From Tolypeutes matacus (lineage: Eukaryota > Chordata > Mammalia > Cingulata > Chlamyphoridae), in the NCBI GenBank assembly GCA_026826555.1, contig JAKSZT010053764.1, forward strand, positions 35,484,079 to 35,548,078: DNA of 64,000 nt, written 5' to 3'. How positions within the stretch are numbered: the stretch's first letter is position 1; every line of letters starts with the position of its first letter. This document shows positions 1 to 11,174 of this stretch, piece by piece. A model generated the notes under the pieces. That model was not told where the DNA came from. It was given only the letters and a program-made list of their open reading frames with translations, and did no database searches. A program made the position numbers and the translations under genes.

Positions 1-69
1 CTTGGAACTGTAAGGTTTTACCCCCAAATAAACCCCTTTATAAAAGCCAACACATTATTGGTACTTTGC

Positions 70-129
70 ATTGGTCGCCCTGTGGCAAACTAAGACAGAT
101 CACATGGAGAGTTATTAAAACAGTTTCCT
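70..129 (-). mobile_element. MER5A-like DNA transposon fragment, first half
   Basis: Resembles the reverse strand of MER5A, a short hAT-Charlie element common in placental mammals. The other half resumes at 549, so the SINE cluster between them landed inside it. Diverged; family named from memory. Confidence 0.5.
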
Positions 130-210
130 AGGGAAGATGATGTGGCTCAGTGGTTGAGTGCCGGCTTCCCACATACAAGGTGCAGGGTTCATCTTTGGCC
201 CCAGTACCTA

Positions 211-265
<55 letters not shown>

Positions 266-535
266 ATTACAGACCAAATTCTCTGAGGAGCAGATATGGC
301 TCAAGCAGCTGAGTACCTCCTTCCGACTTGGAAGACCCTGGGTTCAGTTCCTGGTGCCTCCTAAAAACAAAAAAACAAACAACAAGCAAACAAATGAAAA
401 AACCAACTCAGGGAAGCCAATGTGGCTCAGTGGTTGAGCGCTGGCTTCCACATACAAGGACCCAGGTTCAATTCCCAGCCACAGAACCTCAAAAAGAAAG
501 AAAGAAAGAAAAGAAAAAACAAAACAAAACAAAAA
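130..535 (+). mobile_element. Cluster of DAS-type tRNA-Ala SINEs (monomer plus dimer)
   Basis: Three SINE heads follow one another. The first starts at 131 (GATGTGGCTCAGTGGTTGAG type) and has an (AAAT)n tail. The second starts near 287 (GGCTCAAGCAGCTGAG type) and the third at 411 (GGCTCAGTGGTTGAGCG type). The second and third are joined by an A-rich linker ending in ACCAACTCAG, the same linker used at 40373-40600 and 42374-42520, so they form a dimer. The cluster is flanked by AAAACAGTTTCCT at 117-129 and 536-548, the target duplication inside MER5A. A ~20-bp stretch at 267-286 between the units is unexplained. Confidence 0.85.
211..266. repeat. (AAAT)n microsatellite
   Basis: About fourteen tandem AAAT units extend the tail of the first SINE. 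Tail-derived microsatellites of this kind are common. Confidence 0.95.
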
Positions 536-548
536 AAAACAGTTTCCT

Positions 549-662
549 GGACCCCATCTCCAGAGATTCTGATTCACTAGGTAGGAATGAAGTCCATAAA
601 TTTGCATATCTAACAAGTTCCCAATTGATACCAATGCCAATGCTCAAAGAACCATACCTTGA
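549..662 (-). mobile_element. MER5A-like DNA transposon fragment, second half
   Basis: Continues the element begun near 70. It contains GATTCTGATTCACTAGGT, typical of MER5A read in reverse, and ends in a diverged terminal repeat. Confidence 0.6.
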
Positions 663-682
663 GTAATAATGGAATAATTACA

Positions 683-801
683 GGGGGCGGATGTGGCTCA
701 AATGGTTGGGCGTCCATCTGCCATATGAAGGGACCTGGGTTCGATCCCTGGGACCTCCTGGTAAAATAAAAAAATAAATAAAAATAAAATAAAAATAAAA
801 A
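683..801 (+). mobile_element. DAS-type SINE monomer, GTTGGGCGTCC subfamily
   Basis: The body ends near 766 in CCTCCTGGTAAAA and is followed by an A/T tail. A perfect 18-bp target duplication AATAATGGAATAATTACA lies at 665-682 and 802-819, which fixes the borders. The pol III B box reads GGTTCGATCCC. Confidence 0.95.
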
Positions 802-819
802 AATAATGGAATAATTACA

Positions 820-1545
820 TAAAATTTCCTCTTTAAGTAAACTTATTTCAATAAAATAGTTGAGTCAGACTAGAGAAAATTATTAGGTAAATAACAGTAA
901 AAATAGTATACAGATATGGAAAACACCATGAAGCTGATACAAACAACTGAATTTAGAAACACTGCTAGTCTAGAACTCACTCTGATAATCCTAGATGTGA
1001 AACAACTAAGATCCTTAAGTCTGTTTCCTCACCTCTAAAATATGGGAGTTCTTAAATATCTCTCACAAGTCTGGTAAAGTTCACTTCTAAAAGCTATTGA
1101 TAAAACATACACACATACACATATATATATCAGTAAAATCTTTTGAAAGTCTTTTAAATTTAACTCAAACATATATGTAATTAAACCACTTGATTTCCCC
1201 AAATGAGATTATTCTGAGAAGAAAAAAAACACGTAGGATTTCCTCAAGCCCTTCATTAATTCAAGTATACTGATCTATCCCAGAATTAGCCAACAAGTCT
1301 TATTTAGATTAAAAATTATTTGACCTACTTTACTGTGTATCTTCTAATCCTGAGTGGTTAAAATCTGTCTGAAGTAAATCATGAGAATGACTCTGAATTT
1401 CCCTCTCAATCATATTTTAAACTCACTTAACTTCAAAAGTGTGTCATGCAGAGACTTCCAATTTTAAAATTCTACTCCTCCCAAATTACCTGAAAATAAG
1501 AAGACATTTAAGCAAATGATCTAGTCAAAGATACTGTAATAAAAC
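820..1545. other. No recognised feature
   Basis: AT-rich unique sequence with a short (CA)/(TA) stretch at about 1105-1130. No open frame, RNA gene or repeat family recognised. Confidence 0.5.
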
Positions 1546-2028
1546 ATCAAAGAAAAAACAATGGCAAAATAATAATACTTAGCAGAAGAAATATTATCAT
1601 GAAGCAGATGGAAATATCAAATATAGCTCCAGGATCTCAGACAGTTAAACAGCGTAAGTGTCTCTTTAAAACAAGGGCACAAATAAAAGAGATAAACATC
1701 CAAGAAAAAATGAAGAGACATCAGAAAGTGATTAAATATGAAGTGTCCAGAGCTCAGGAAAGAAATAGAAGAGAAAAATGAAATTATCCAGAAATTAAGG
1801 CTCATTTGAAACAATCAAAAAGGAGTCCAGACACTGCAGAAAACATAGGACTTAGAAAAGAGAATGAAATGAAATGAAATGAAAATGAATAAAGAATTTT
1901 ATTGGATTAGAGAGGAAATAGAAGCTATAGTTGTAAAACAAAGGAAATCCTACCTTCACATAATTTTTGTTCCTGCTAAAGAAAATGAATTGAAGAGAAA
2001 AAAAAACTATTCAAAGATATAATTCAAG

Positions 2029-2468
2029 GGAAGTAGATGTGATTCAAGCAGTTGGGCACCCACCAATCATGTGGAAGGTCCCAGGTTTGGTTCCCAGTAC
2101 CTCCCAAAGAAGATGAGCAAGACAGTGAGCTGACACAGATTGCTGATGCGACGGGCTCACATGGCAAGCTGACGCAACAAGATGGCACGATGAGATGACG
2201 CAATGAAGAGACACAATGAGGAAACCCAATGAGAGACACAACAGGTAGGGAGTGGAGGTGGCTCAAGCGATTCTGCTCCTCCCTCCCACATAGAAGGTCC
2301 CCGGTTCTTTTCCCAGTGCCTCCTGTAAAGTAGATGAGCACACTACGAACAGACACAGAAATCAGGCAACAAGCACAAGACAACAAGGGGGCAGGGGGAG
2401 GAATAAATAAAATAAATTTTTAAAAATACCTGCTGAATGAATAAAATGAATAGATCAACATTTTTTTA
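2029..2468 (+). mobile_element. Dimeric DAS-type SINE
   Basis: The first tRNA-like head is at 2029-2130. A linker of repeated CAAGCTGACGCAACAAGATG-like words follows, then a second head at about 2249 and a tail ending in AATAAATTTTT. The target duplication AAAGATATAATTCAAG (16 bp) is perfect at 2013-2028 and 2469-2484. Long minus-strand frames here are only antisense SINE. Confidence 0.95.
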
Positions 2469-2906
2469 AAAGATATAATTCAAGAGAGCTCTCCTGAAAT
2501 AAAAGCCAACTTTATACCTTGAAAGATTATGCCACACCTCGAGAAATAATGAATCAGAGATAAACATCCAGGCATACTTTAGCAAAGCAATTAAATTTAA
2601 AGCTAAAAAAATTATTTGGCTATCCATCCAATAATATCAATTAAAGATAAACTCAGACTTCTCCATAGCAATGCTAGAAGACAGTGGAACAAGACTTGTA
2701 GGGAACTCTGAGAAAAGGAGTCAAGAATTTTATACTCAAGCAAACTATAACTTAAATATAAAGACAACGAACAAACATTGTTGTATATACAAGAATTCAG
2801 GGACTGTAGATAGCTCCCATAAATTTTTCCTTAAGTTTCTAATAGGAGACAAAATTCAGCCAACCAATAAATGAATGGAGCATCTGTAACAAAAGGATTG
2901 GTAGTG

Positions 2907-3362
2907 TGTTAGTTTCTTTTGACTACAGTAGCAAATAACTTTGAGTTGGGTGGCTTAGAAAAACAGAAATTTATTATGTCACCGTTCTGGAGGTCAGAAG
3001 AACAAAATCAGTTTCACCAGGCTAAAATTTAGGTGTCAATGGGGCCGTGCTCCCTCTGGAGACCCTAGGGAAGACCCTATTCCTTGGCTCTTCCAGCTTC
3101 TGGTGGCTGCTATTGCTTCTTGGCATGGAGTCACATCGCTCCAATCTCTGCCTCCCTGGTCACCTCGCCTTCTCCTGCACTGTGTGTTGATCTCCCCCTA
3201 CTTTTCTGACAATCGCCCACTCAGATCATCCAGGATATCTCCCCCTCTCAAATTCCTTAAGGTAATTATATCTGCAAAAACCCTTTTTCCAAATAAGGTA
3301 ACATTTACAGGTTCCAGGGATTGAGACCTGATCTCTTTGGGGGACATCATCCAGCCACTACA
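2907..3362 (-). mobile_element. MLT1-type MaLR solo LTR
   Basis: Read in reverse it matches the MLT1 layout: GTCCCCCAAA near the start, an AATAAATTTCTGTTTTTCTAAGCC polyadenylation region, and an end in AACTAACA. It lies inside the older L1/HAL1-like sequence. The flanking 5-mers no longer match cleanly, as expected for an old insertion. Confidence 0.8.
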
Positions 3363-4177
3363 GGTGCTAAGCACTGAACCCCTTTAAATGTAGGCCGAGT
3401 TCCCAAAAAAAACATGGGAATTTTGTTTTCAGAAAAGATGAAAATGCTGTAAACAGCAACAGTGTTAAATAATGAAACTATTAGGTTGAACCACATGAAG
3501 TTGCCAATATTATATCATTTTTAACCTATAAAGAATAGCAATTTCTTCTGAGTTCATCTAATAACAAAAGTTTGGAGACAATGGCTGAGAGAAAGTGAGA
3601 CTGTATTGTAATTACATTGGCAGAAAGTAAAATATACCATTTAATTCTGATGAACCCAGTAATAGAAGGATAATATATTTAAAGATTTTAAGTAAACACT
3701 AGGAAAACAGAAAAATATAATCAGTTAAAACCCAGGGAGACAAGGAGGAAAAGGGGATAGAAAAAATTGCAAGAATACTAATTTGTCACTATTCATATTA
3801 GTGAGGATTAAGTATATTATATAAGATTGTAGATATAAGGCAAACCCTGATATACAGAAACAGAATACAAAATCTCCAAATTATAAGATGAATTTATATA
3901 CCAAAGATGAACAAACAGACCAGAGAATAAATGAGAAACAAAATTAACAAAAAAAATCTTTAACATTTCACAACATATAAAACAAGATATGCTATGGTGC
4001 CAGAAAAAAGTCCAAAAAAATCTGTCATTAATAATTTTAAATGGAGTAATCTCATATAATCAAAATATACACTCAGATAACAAGACAAAAACTACCTGTA
4101 GGTATTATGTAAGACCAGCCTCTAAAACATTGGTACCAAAGTGGAAAAAGGAAACCTGGAAAATGAAAAACAGAAAA

Positions 4178-4290
4178 AAATGGAAGGAAGGGAGGGGGAG
4201 GGGAGGGAGGGAAGGAGGACTAAGGAAGGGGGGGTAAGGAAAGGAGTGAGGGAGTGAGAGGGATGGAAGAGGAAGGGAGAGAGGGAGGGT
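4178..4290. repeat. Polypurine low-complexity tract
   Basis: GGGAGGG/GGAAGGA-rich polypurine on the plus strand, followed by (TA)n at 4322-4340. The frames called across it are composition artefacts. Confidence 0.9.
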
Positions 4291-4344
4291 GGAAAAGAAG
4301 AGGTCATGAGCTCAATATTAAATATATATATATATATATAATTC

Positions 4345-5790
4345 ATAGCATAGAAAATTTCTCACTGTAAAGGTTACAATACATAAAGATCCAACAGGCA
4401 GAAGATCTACACAAAGTAACACAACATCATTAAAATTCATAGAGTAAGTGGATTGAAAAGATTGAAGCAGAGGGAGCAGCATAGTTTTTGGCTCTCTCAG
4501 AATCTCCACATAAGAAACAATTAAAGGGACTAGATGATAAACCAAATACTCATGTACTTCACTTACAATAAACTCTGATGATAGGTTATCCTCATGAACA
4601 CCAAAATATAAATGGGTAGGGACAAACTAGCAATAGCCACAAAACCTGCCTGAGCAAAAGAGCATCTAAAGACCTGAGAACAGGAAGACACCAAAATAGC
4701 CAACAGGTATCCCTGGAAAGCAAGCTGGTCAGGTCTGAGAAGAACAGCTAAAACTGGAAGGAGCTTTGTCCAAACAAAGGAAAGGTGAGTGCAAGGACCT
4801 GCGTGACTTCTCAAAGTGCTAGAGCTGCCTGGGCCACAAGAACTCTCCAAAAATTAGGCAAGTTCCCTTCAAGGAGACGGTCTCACACTGAGAAGGGCTT
4901 TATAGATGTGGACTCAAAATTAAAGGCAAGGTTCAGAAGTGTTTGTAGAACATGGTAAAATCTGTGTATGAAAGGGGGAAGGGAAGGGGAGGGGAGGGGA
5001 GGAGAGGGGAGGGGAGCTCATGGCTTAATATGGCAGTTGGTAGGCTTATAAAGAAAGCTATGAAGCAAGAATCTTTCTGTTCCGCACATGATTGAAGGAT
5101 CCGTTGTCAGACCATAAAGGGCTGTCATCTGGACTATCTCCCCTATCCGTCAAAGGCCCTCTATCACCATCACCAGACCCCATCGCCAAGTCCCAACCTC
5201 AGTAGCCATAAAGCCTCCTCAGAAGACAAATAGGGCACTATTTTGATAAGCTAATTCTCCTCATGCCATACCTGCCTGTTCCTTTTGAGAGAAGGCTAAA
5301 GACATTGGAGAGCTGTAAGAGAGGAGAAAGAAGACTAAAGGGAGATAATCTCAGAATACTCTCAGCCAGAATCGGGAGAGCAGCCCAAATTCATTTAACT
5401 CATCCCCACCAGAGGTGTTGTTATCAGAAACAAATCTGAACCAAACTTTTAAGAGAAAAAAATAGAACCTAAAAATAAAACATTTAGGAGAAAGAATAGA
5501 ACTTGGTATAATTTTCCAGTTAGTAAACTGTACATTATAAAGGCACAATGGTGGGGGGAAAACAAAAGAAGTGAATGAGGTCCATGGCTTCCAAATGTCT
5601 GTAGAAATAGTAATTTTTCTTGAGCAAAATTTCTTAATGCCTGTAGAAAGGTGTAGTTGGTCAGGGTCAGGATGGGAATAAGAGCAAGAAAACTAGATGT
5701 TCCCCCACATAACATTCTCTAAAATGACACTTTGTCAATAATTACAACCATAATGAAAATATATGAGAAGAAACCGTATGAAATAGAATC
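4345..5790. other. No recognised gene; contains a GGGGA tract
   Basis: No repeat family or coding pattern recognised. The only distinct item is a (GGGGA)n-like tract at 4974-5016, reported separately. Confidence 0.5.
4974..5016 (+). repeat. (GGGGA)n tract, quadruplex-prone
   Basis: Contains at least six runs of three or more G separated by one to four bases, which fits the usual G-quadruplex pattern on the plus strand. Confidence 0.85.
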
Positions 5791-5794
5791 CATT

Positions 5795-7480
5795 CAGTAA
5801 TCCATTCAACAAATGCAGGTGCCAGGCATTACTCTCTGGTCTGGGGATACATCGGTGAATAAAACAGAGTTCCTGCCCATATGGAGCTTATATTCTAGTG
5901 GGAGACACAGGATGAAAATGAAGCAGGTTAAGGGGAAAGTGAGTGTGCTATCAAGATAGGGTGGTTAGGAACAGCTTCCCTAATGAAGTGGCAGTTGTGC
6001 TGAAATCTGAATGAAATGAGAGAGGAAACTTTGAAAAAAGTTTTCAGGCTAAGAAAATAGCAAGTACAAAGCCTCCAAAGAAGACCAGATCTTATAGGGC
6101 TTAGCAGGCTATTGTTAGGACTATTTCTTTCCAAGTATGATGGGAAGTTATCTGGAGTCTGAAAGCAAGAGAATGACATGCTCTGATCTATGTTTTAAAA
6201 TAATTGCTCTTCCAACTATGCAGTGATGTGTCAGTGTTCTCCAGAGAAACAGAACCAACAGGATATATATATACATAATACCTGCATATATAATTTTTAA
6301 TTATGTAATTATATGTATGCATATATATACATTTACACGTATATAAAAAGTGATTTAATTTAAGGAATCAGCTCATGCGATTGTAGGGGCTGGCAAATCT
6401 GAACTCAGGATGGAAATTCATACAACAGTTGATGATGCAGAGTTGAGACAGAATTTTTTTCTTCCCTGAGAAACTTCAATTTTTTGCTCCTAAGACCTGC
6501 AACAGATTCAATGAGTTGAATTACCACATTGAGTGTAATATCGTTTACTTACAGTCCAATGAGTATAGATAGCAATCATATCTACAAAATACTTTCACAG
6601 CAACATCTAGGCTAGTGTTTGACTAAACAACTGGGCACCACAGCCTAGCCAAATTGATATATAAAATTAACCATCACAAGCGACTAGTCCATAAAGTGAC
6701 AAGAGTAGATAAAGAAAGGCTAATGGAACAATAGCTACCAGCCCAATCCATGTGGAGAATACATAAATTTGGACTTGAGTGGTAGCAGTGGAGCTGGTAA
6801 GAAATGGTTACAATCTGGATAGGTTGTTAAGGTAAAAACAAAGGATTTACTGATAAAATTGATGTGAAGTATGAGATGGGAAAAAGAGTCAAGGACGACC
6901 CCTTGGTTTTTGGCCTGAGCAATTGAATAAATGTAGGTGCCATTTATTGAAATGAGGAATACTGGGCTCATAAAGGTTTGGGGTACAAAGCTCAAGATTT
7001 CAGTGTTAAACTTTTTTTTAAGGCAGAGTTGCCAATTCATTTTCCGTGAGGAATTACCAAGGAGGCAAATTAGACATAAGGTCAAGGAAGAAGTCTGGAC
7101 TAGAGATATAAATTTAGGAATTATTACCTTATAAATAGAATTTAAAGGCATGGACTAGATGTGATCACATCTAGAGATAGGTGGACTGAACCCGTGGGCA
7201 CCCCAGCATTTAGATGTCTAATAGATGAGGGGTATCTCACAAAAGAGACTGAAGGAGAGTAGAGAGTCAAGGGAGAGGAGAGCATTGTCCCTGGAAGCCA
7301 AATGAAGAAAGTGTTTCAAGGTGCCAGTGATCAACTGTGTCAAAAACTTCTGAAGGGTGGCGTAAGATGAGAATTGAGAACTGACTATGGAATTTGGCTA
7401 GGCATAGCCCACTAGTGACTTTAGCCAGTATTACAATGAAACAGTAAGGGGAAAAAAAACTTGATTCAAATTGAAAGTGA
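5795..7480 (-). mobile_element. Long L2-family LINE copy, antisense
   Basis: The plus strand begins with the reverse of the L2 3' end (TTCAACAAATGCAGGTGCCAGGCATT, then CTGGGGATAC, GGAGCTTATATTCTAGTGGG). It continues through the reverse of the coding part, with phrases such as GTCAAGGACGACCCCTTGG, GGCCTGAGCAATTGAAT and AGAAAGTGTTTCAAGG. An LTR-like insertion splits it at 6227-6678. At about 1.2 kb of L2-like sequence this is a long surviving fragment. L2 stopped moving before placental orders diverged. Confidence 0.65.
6227..6678 (-). mobile_element. LTR-like element inside L2
   Basis: The plus strand runs TGTGTCAGTGTTCTCCAGAG through CCTAGCCAAATTGATATATAAAATTAACCATCACA, so it has TG...CA ends. 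The flanking 5-mers are AGTGA (6222-6226) and AGCGA (6679-6683), consistent with a 5-bp duplication with one change. It contains a (TA)-rich stretch at 6260-6350. It matches a family widespread in mammals whose reverse strand starts TGTGATGGTTAATTTT; I do not assign a name. Confidence 0.65.
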
Positions 7481-7554
7481 AACATCAATGATCAGAAAAG
7501 GTCATCAGCACATTATATTATGCTTGTTTCCCCCACCAACCAAAAGTTTGGTCC

Positions 7555-7600
7555 CTACACACACACACACACACACACTCACACACACACACACTTACAC
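7555..7600. repeat. (CA)n microsatellite
   Basis: About twenty CA units with a few interruptions (TC, TT). Confidence 0.95.
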
Positions 7601-7604
7601 TTGG

Positions 7605-8455
7605 TCCTCCTTAAAAGCTCCTTCCCTCTGATATTAGAACCTAATTCTACTTCTAGGGCCATTAACTGCTTTGTAGTGTATTTCTTTTCAGTATACAGCT
7701 CTACACAGCTAAATATTTTTTTTTAATTTAGAATAAGTTCTTAATAAATGGTGTCAGAAGATGAAGAGTCTTGAGGCAACTATAAAACATAGTTTATATG
7801 GAGGATAATGTTCCCACTAAATAATTGATCCATTTCAGTGTGGCATGAAGATGACCTCAAAAACCTTAGTGTCACAACTCTGTTAACTTTGCTAATACGG
7901 GTAAACACATTTTCTCTGACAGGCACAAGCTACAGCAACTTCCTTCTTTGTTCACCAAAGAGAGGGGCAGGCTATGAATGTTGGACAAAACCTAAACTTG
8001 CTTAAACATGGAAGTAATCCATTCATTGGCTCGTGTTTAACAATAGCCTATAATTTTATGGTGACACTGATATTCTTACCAAACAGGTTGTTTAATGTAT
8101 TATCCTTTATTTAGGATTCTGAGCCCACCAAAAGCTGTAAAAACATCACCTCTCAGTCTTGAGGACAAAAGAATAAAACCTACAATTCATTTTATCAGGA
8201 GGGATAAGTACTGTTTAATTATTGTGCTGATCTCTAATGAAAGCAGAACCCATTAGTTATATAAGCAAACCATTAAGATGGGAGCATAAATGCCAGGGCA
8301 TCCACAGTTCAGCTGATGGCTGTCAGCTATTAGCCACAACCTACAAATCCCAAAAGAGTAGTAAAAGTGGTCTATTTCTAAGACTGAGAACTCTACTGCT
8401 GTTTAAAGAAACTGGTTAGCTCTATATGAAAAGAAATGTACAGGGTCTATCATGT
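7605..8455. other. Repeat-poor block
   Basis: No interspersed repeat recognised after the CA tract. Mixed composition without simple sequence; possibly conserved non-coding DNA, unproven. Confidence 0.35.
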
Positions 8456-8459
8456 GGTC

Positions 8460-8830
8460 TCATCTTAAAAGCACAGTGTTGCAGGGGATGGGGGATGCTC
8501 AAAAAGAATGATACATACAATATGATGCCACTTAAGTAAATTTTTAAAGCATTCAAAAATTAATATTATATATTAGTTACGAATGTGGAGATGATGATAG
8601 ATGATTAGATAGGTAGGTAGGTAGGTAGGTAGACAGACAGACAGACAGACAGACACCCAGCAAACTCTTGATGGTGGTTGCCTTTGGAAGGTTTGGGAAG
8701 GGAAATGGGACAGGAAATGATGGTTAACTGGGATATTAACAGTTCATTTTGGATAGTGGAAATATAGGCATTTATCTTTTAAACTTTACTAAATAATTTA
8801 ATTGCTTTAAAATGTTTTAAAATAAATAAC
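8460..8830 (+). mobile_element. Possible L1M 3' UTR fragment with tetranucleotide repeat
   Basis: GATGGTGGTTGCCTTTGGAAGG followed by TTTATCTTTTAAACTTTACT and an A-rich end resembles old L1 3' ends. A tetranucleotide array, (GTAG)n then (ACAG)n, occupies 8610-8656. Family assignment is weak. Confidence 0.35.
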
Positions 8831-8849
8831 AATATATGAGAACCTACTT

Positions 8850-9485
8850 GGAAAAGTTCTCTGGGTAGGAAGGAATTGTGGAGACCTTCAACCCATGTGG
8901 AACGTGGGTCCATGAGTGCCCACCACATCATCAGTCACCAGGATTTGCATGTACATCACCCTCAATTCCCTCCATACCTCAACTACTACGGTGCAGTCTA
9001 GCCATCATTTCACCATCCACTTATACTAGGATGCTGTGATCAGGGAGTTAAGATAGAGTAACAGTTTAACTGTAAAGAGCTATTTATGACCCAAGGAGTA
9101 TAGTGCTCTCAGCCCAACCTGTCTTCCAGGAGCAGCTTCTTGGCCATCGTTCAACAACACATCAGGACACATCTAACCACAAAACTGGGAACCAGGGAAC
9201 TGACCACTCTGATTACCATTGGACAAAGATTGCAGGGAATTCAAGGAAACTTGGCAAAATGAAGACTTTTTAGCAGGCTCCAGAAGCAGTCACTAAGCAA
9301 AAGTTAAACTGCAACGAAGCAGGAAAACCTATTGATATATCAGAGTAAGGAGGAGCAGGAGAGTATCAGTTATGTTAAAATCCAAATGATCAGTTTGACA
9401 TCCAGATGGACCACACTAAACAATTCATTTATATTTAATTATGTAAATATCATTTTTGAGAATCACTTACTTGGCAAGTAGAGTT
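8850..9485. other. No recognised feature
   Basis: Unique sequence. No coding pattern, RNA gene or repeat recognised. Confidence 0.5.
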
Positions 9486-9504
9486 GTTTAAAATCTAATG
9501 TCTT

Positions 9505-9590
9505 GGGGTTGGATGTGGCTCAACGGGTTGGGCGTCCGTCTCCCATATGGAGGGACCCGGGTTCGATCCCCGGGACCTCCCGGTAAAAAA
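9505..9590 (+). mobile_element. DAS-type SINE monomer, GTTGGGCGTCC subfamily
   Basis: Well-preserved head with the pol III B box GGTTCGATCCC and the end CCTCCCGGTAAAA. It is flanked by AAAATCTAATGTCTT at 9490-9504 and 9591-9605. The right-hand duplication is also the left-hand one of the next SINE. Confidence 0.97.
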
Positions 9591-9605
9591 AAAATCTAAT
9601 GTCTT

Positions 9606-9944
9606 GAGAAGCAGATGTGGCTCAAGCGATTGGGTTCCTGCCTACCACATGGGAGGTCCCTGGTAGAGTTCCTGGTGCCTCCTAAAGAAGACAGCAAGCT
9701 GGCACAATGGGCAGGCACAGCAAGCTGACACAACAAGATGACGAAACAAGAGACACAAGAAGAAAAAGCATAGCAAAGCAGGGAACAGAGGTGGCTCAAG
9801 CGATTAGACGCCTCCCTCCCACATCAGAGGTCCCGGATTCAGTTCCCGGTGCCTCCTAAAGAAACAAGGCAGATGAACAGACACAGCAAGTACAAACAAC
9901 AAGGGGGTGGGGAGAAATAAATAAATAAAAATAAATCTTTTCAA
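9606..9944 (+). mobile_element. Dimeric DAS-type SINE
   Basis: First head at 9606-9690, linker of CAAGCTGACACAACAAGATGACG-like words, second head near 9781, and a tail ending AATAAATCTTTTCAAAA. It is flanked by AAAATCTAATGTCTT at 9591-9605 and 9945-9959, the same 15-mer that flanks the preceding monomer. Confidence 0.97.
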
Positions 9945-10078
9945 AAAATCTAATGTCTTCTAGGAACCATGTTATGGTTTTGCTACATAGGGGAAGAATT
10001 TCTGTAGTCCTTGTATCCTTCAGAGTAGATAACTGTAAGGTTTCAATTGACTGCATGTTCTGGCAGGGAGGGATGGAA

Positions 10079-10310
10079 CTAATATTCACTGAGTTCCTTA
10101 TATGTGCCAGGCCATGTGCTATATGCTTTACCTGTATCATCTCAAGTCATTCTCACAATAGTATAAGATCAATATCATTCCCGTTATGAAGATAAGAAAA
10201 CTAGGTTTCAGCTGTTGAGGTAACTTGCCCAAAGTCACATACTGGAAAATGGCAGATTCAAATTTCAAACCTGGGTTGCCCAACTTCAAAGCCTTTGTTC
10301 TAGAGACAGC
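10079..10310 (-). mobile_element. MIR SINE
   Basis: The plus strand reads like MIR reversed: ATATGTGCCAGGCCATGTGCTATATGC, then GTAACTTGCCCAAAGTCACA. About 230 bp, near full length for MIR. Confidence 0.8.
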
Positions 10311-10550
10311 TCATTTTAAAAATAATACAGAATTTAGTAGGAACATTACGTGTAGCCATCACAGTAAACAGAAACGTTAAATCTGTGTTAAAGCTGAAGG
10401 GCTTTTGTGAGACAACCTATAGAAACCCAAATTCCCATTTATGTCTAAAGATTAATTCCAAACTCTTTTGCCCTATGAGCTCTGCCCTCGCCCCACCCCC
10501 CACCCCCAGGACTTTGTGAACTGTGGAAATATCCATAATTGAGATTTAGT

Positions 10551-10679
10551 AATCCATGATCCAACTTTAAAGAGCACATGATTCCTCTGACGATCTTGTT
10601 AAAAGAGATTCAGATTCAGCAGGTCTGGGGTGGTTATGCATCTCGGATGATAATGATCTTGCCTACCACAGTTTGAGTA
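10551..10679 (-). mobile_element. MER5A-like fragment
   Basis: TTCAGATTCAGCAGGTCTGG and the end CACAGTTTGAGTAA match MER5A read in reverse. Confidence 0.65.
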
Positions 10680-10684
10680 AGGGG

Positions 10685-11078
10685 GAGTGGTAGAACATTT
10701 CACTCTTTAGGTGAAGACAGTCCCTAGGGACAATTTTCTGCTGATGGAATTCATTAAACCCTGTTTTGAGTGGCAATCTCATCTTACAAAACTAATTATT
10801 TCTTTGAAGTCCTTAGATTTAGATCTTGCAGAACACACCCTAAAGAATGATTTATCTACCCAAAATTACAGATCTACAATTTCAACAAATATCTCCCCAA
10901 ACTCTGGGGTCTCTTTTTCTTTAATATATTGCACAAATTGATCTCTTAGTTAAATATATGGTATAAGGAGTCAGCTAGTTTCAAGAGGAACTATTTTTAC
11001 CATTGACCACTGGTGCACTGTGTTTCCCTTAACAGTGGAACTAGCTAAAAATAGCAGCAACTATTGGAGATCTCCAAG
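10685..11078. other. No recognised feature
   Basis: Unique sequence; a 76-codon frame at 10711-10941 has no recognisable motif. Confidence 0.45.
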
Positions 11079-11080
11079 CA

Positions 11081-11169
11081 TTTTTTTTTTTTAGGTGGTA
11101 CCGGGGCTTGAACCCAGGACATCAAACATGTAAAGCAGGTGCTCAACCACTGAGCTATACCTGCTCCCT
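11081..11169 (-). mobile_element. DAS-type SINE monomer, CTCAGTGGTTGAGC subfamily
   Basis: A reverse-strand SINE head with T-rich left edge, GGCTTGAACCC (reverse B box) and TCAACCACTGAGCTA (reverse A box). Close to the tRNA-Ala ancestor. Confidence 0.9.
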
Positions 11170-11174
11170 AAGAT

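Larger units (their letters stand above)
1550..4170 (+). mobile_element. Old L1/HAL1-like LINE, interrupted
   Basis: A-rich sequence resembling the ORF1 and downstream part of old L1ME/HAL1 elements. The clearest part is 2510-2880, with a run like ACTTCTCCATAGCAATGCTAGAAGACAGTGG and repeated AAATATAAAG phrases. It is split by a dimeric SINE (2029-2468) and by an MLT1 LTR (2907-3362). No open frame exceeds 82 residues. The first 400 bases and the stretch after 3360 are assigned more weakly than the middle. Confidence 0.45.

Noticed and set aside
3989..4237. 82-codon Lys/Gly/Arg-rich frame
   Set aside because: Runs into a polypurine tract; a composition artefact.
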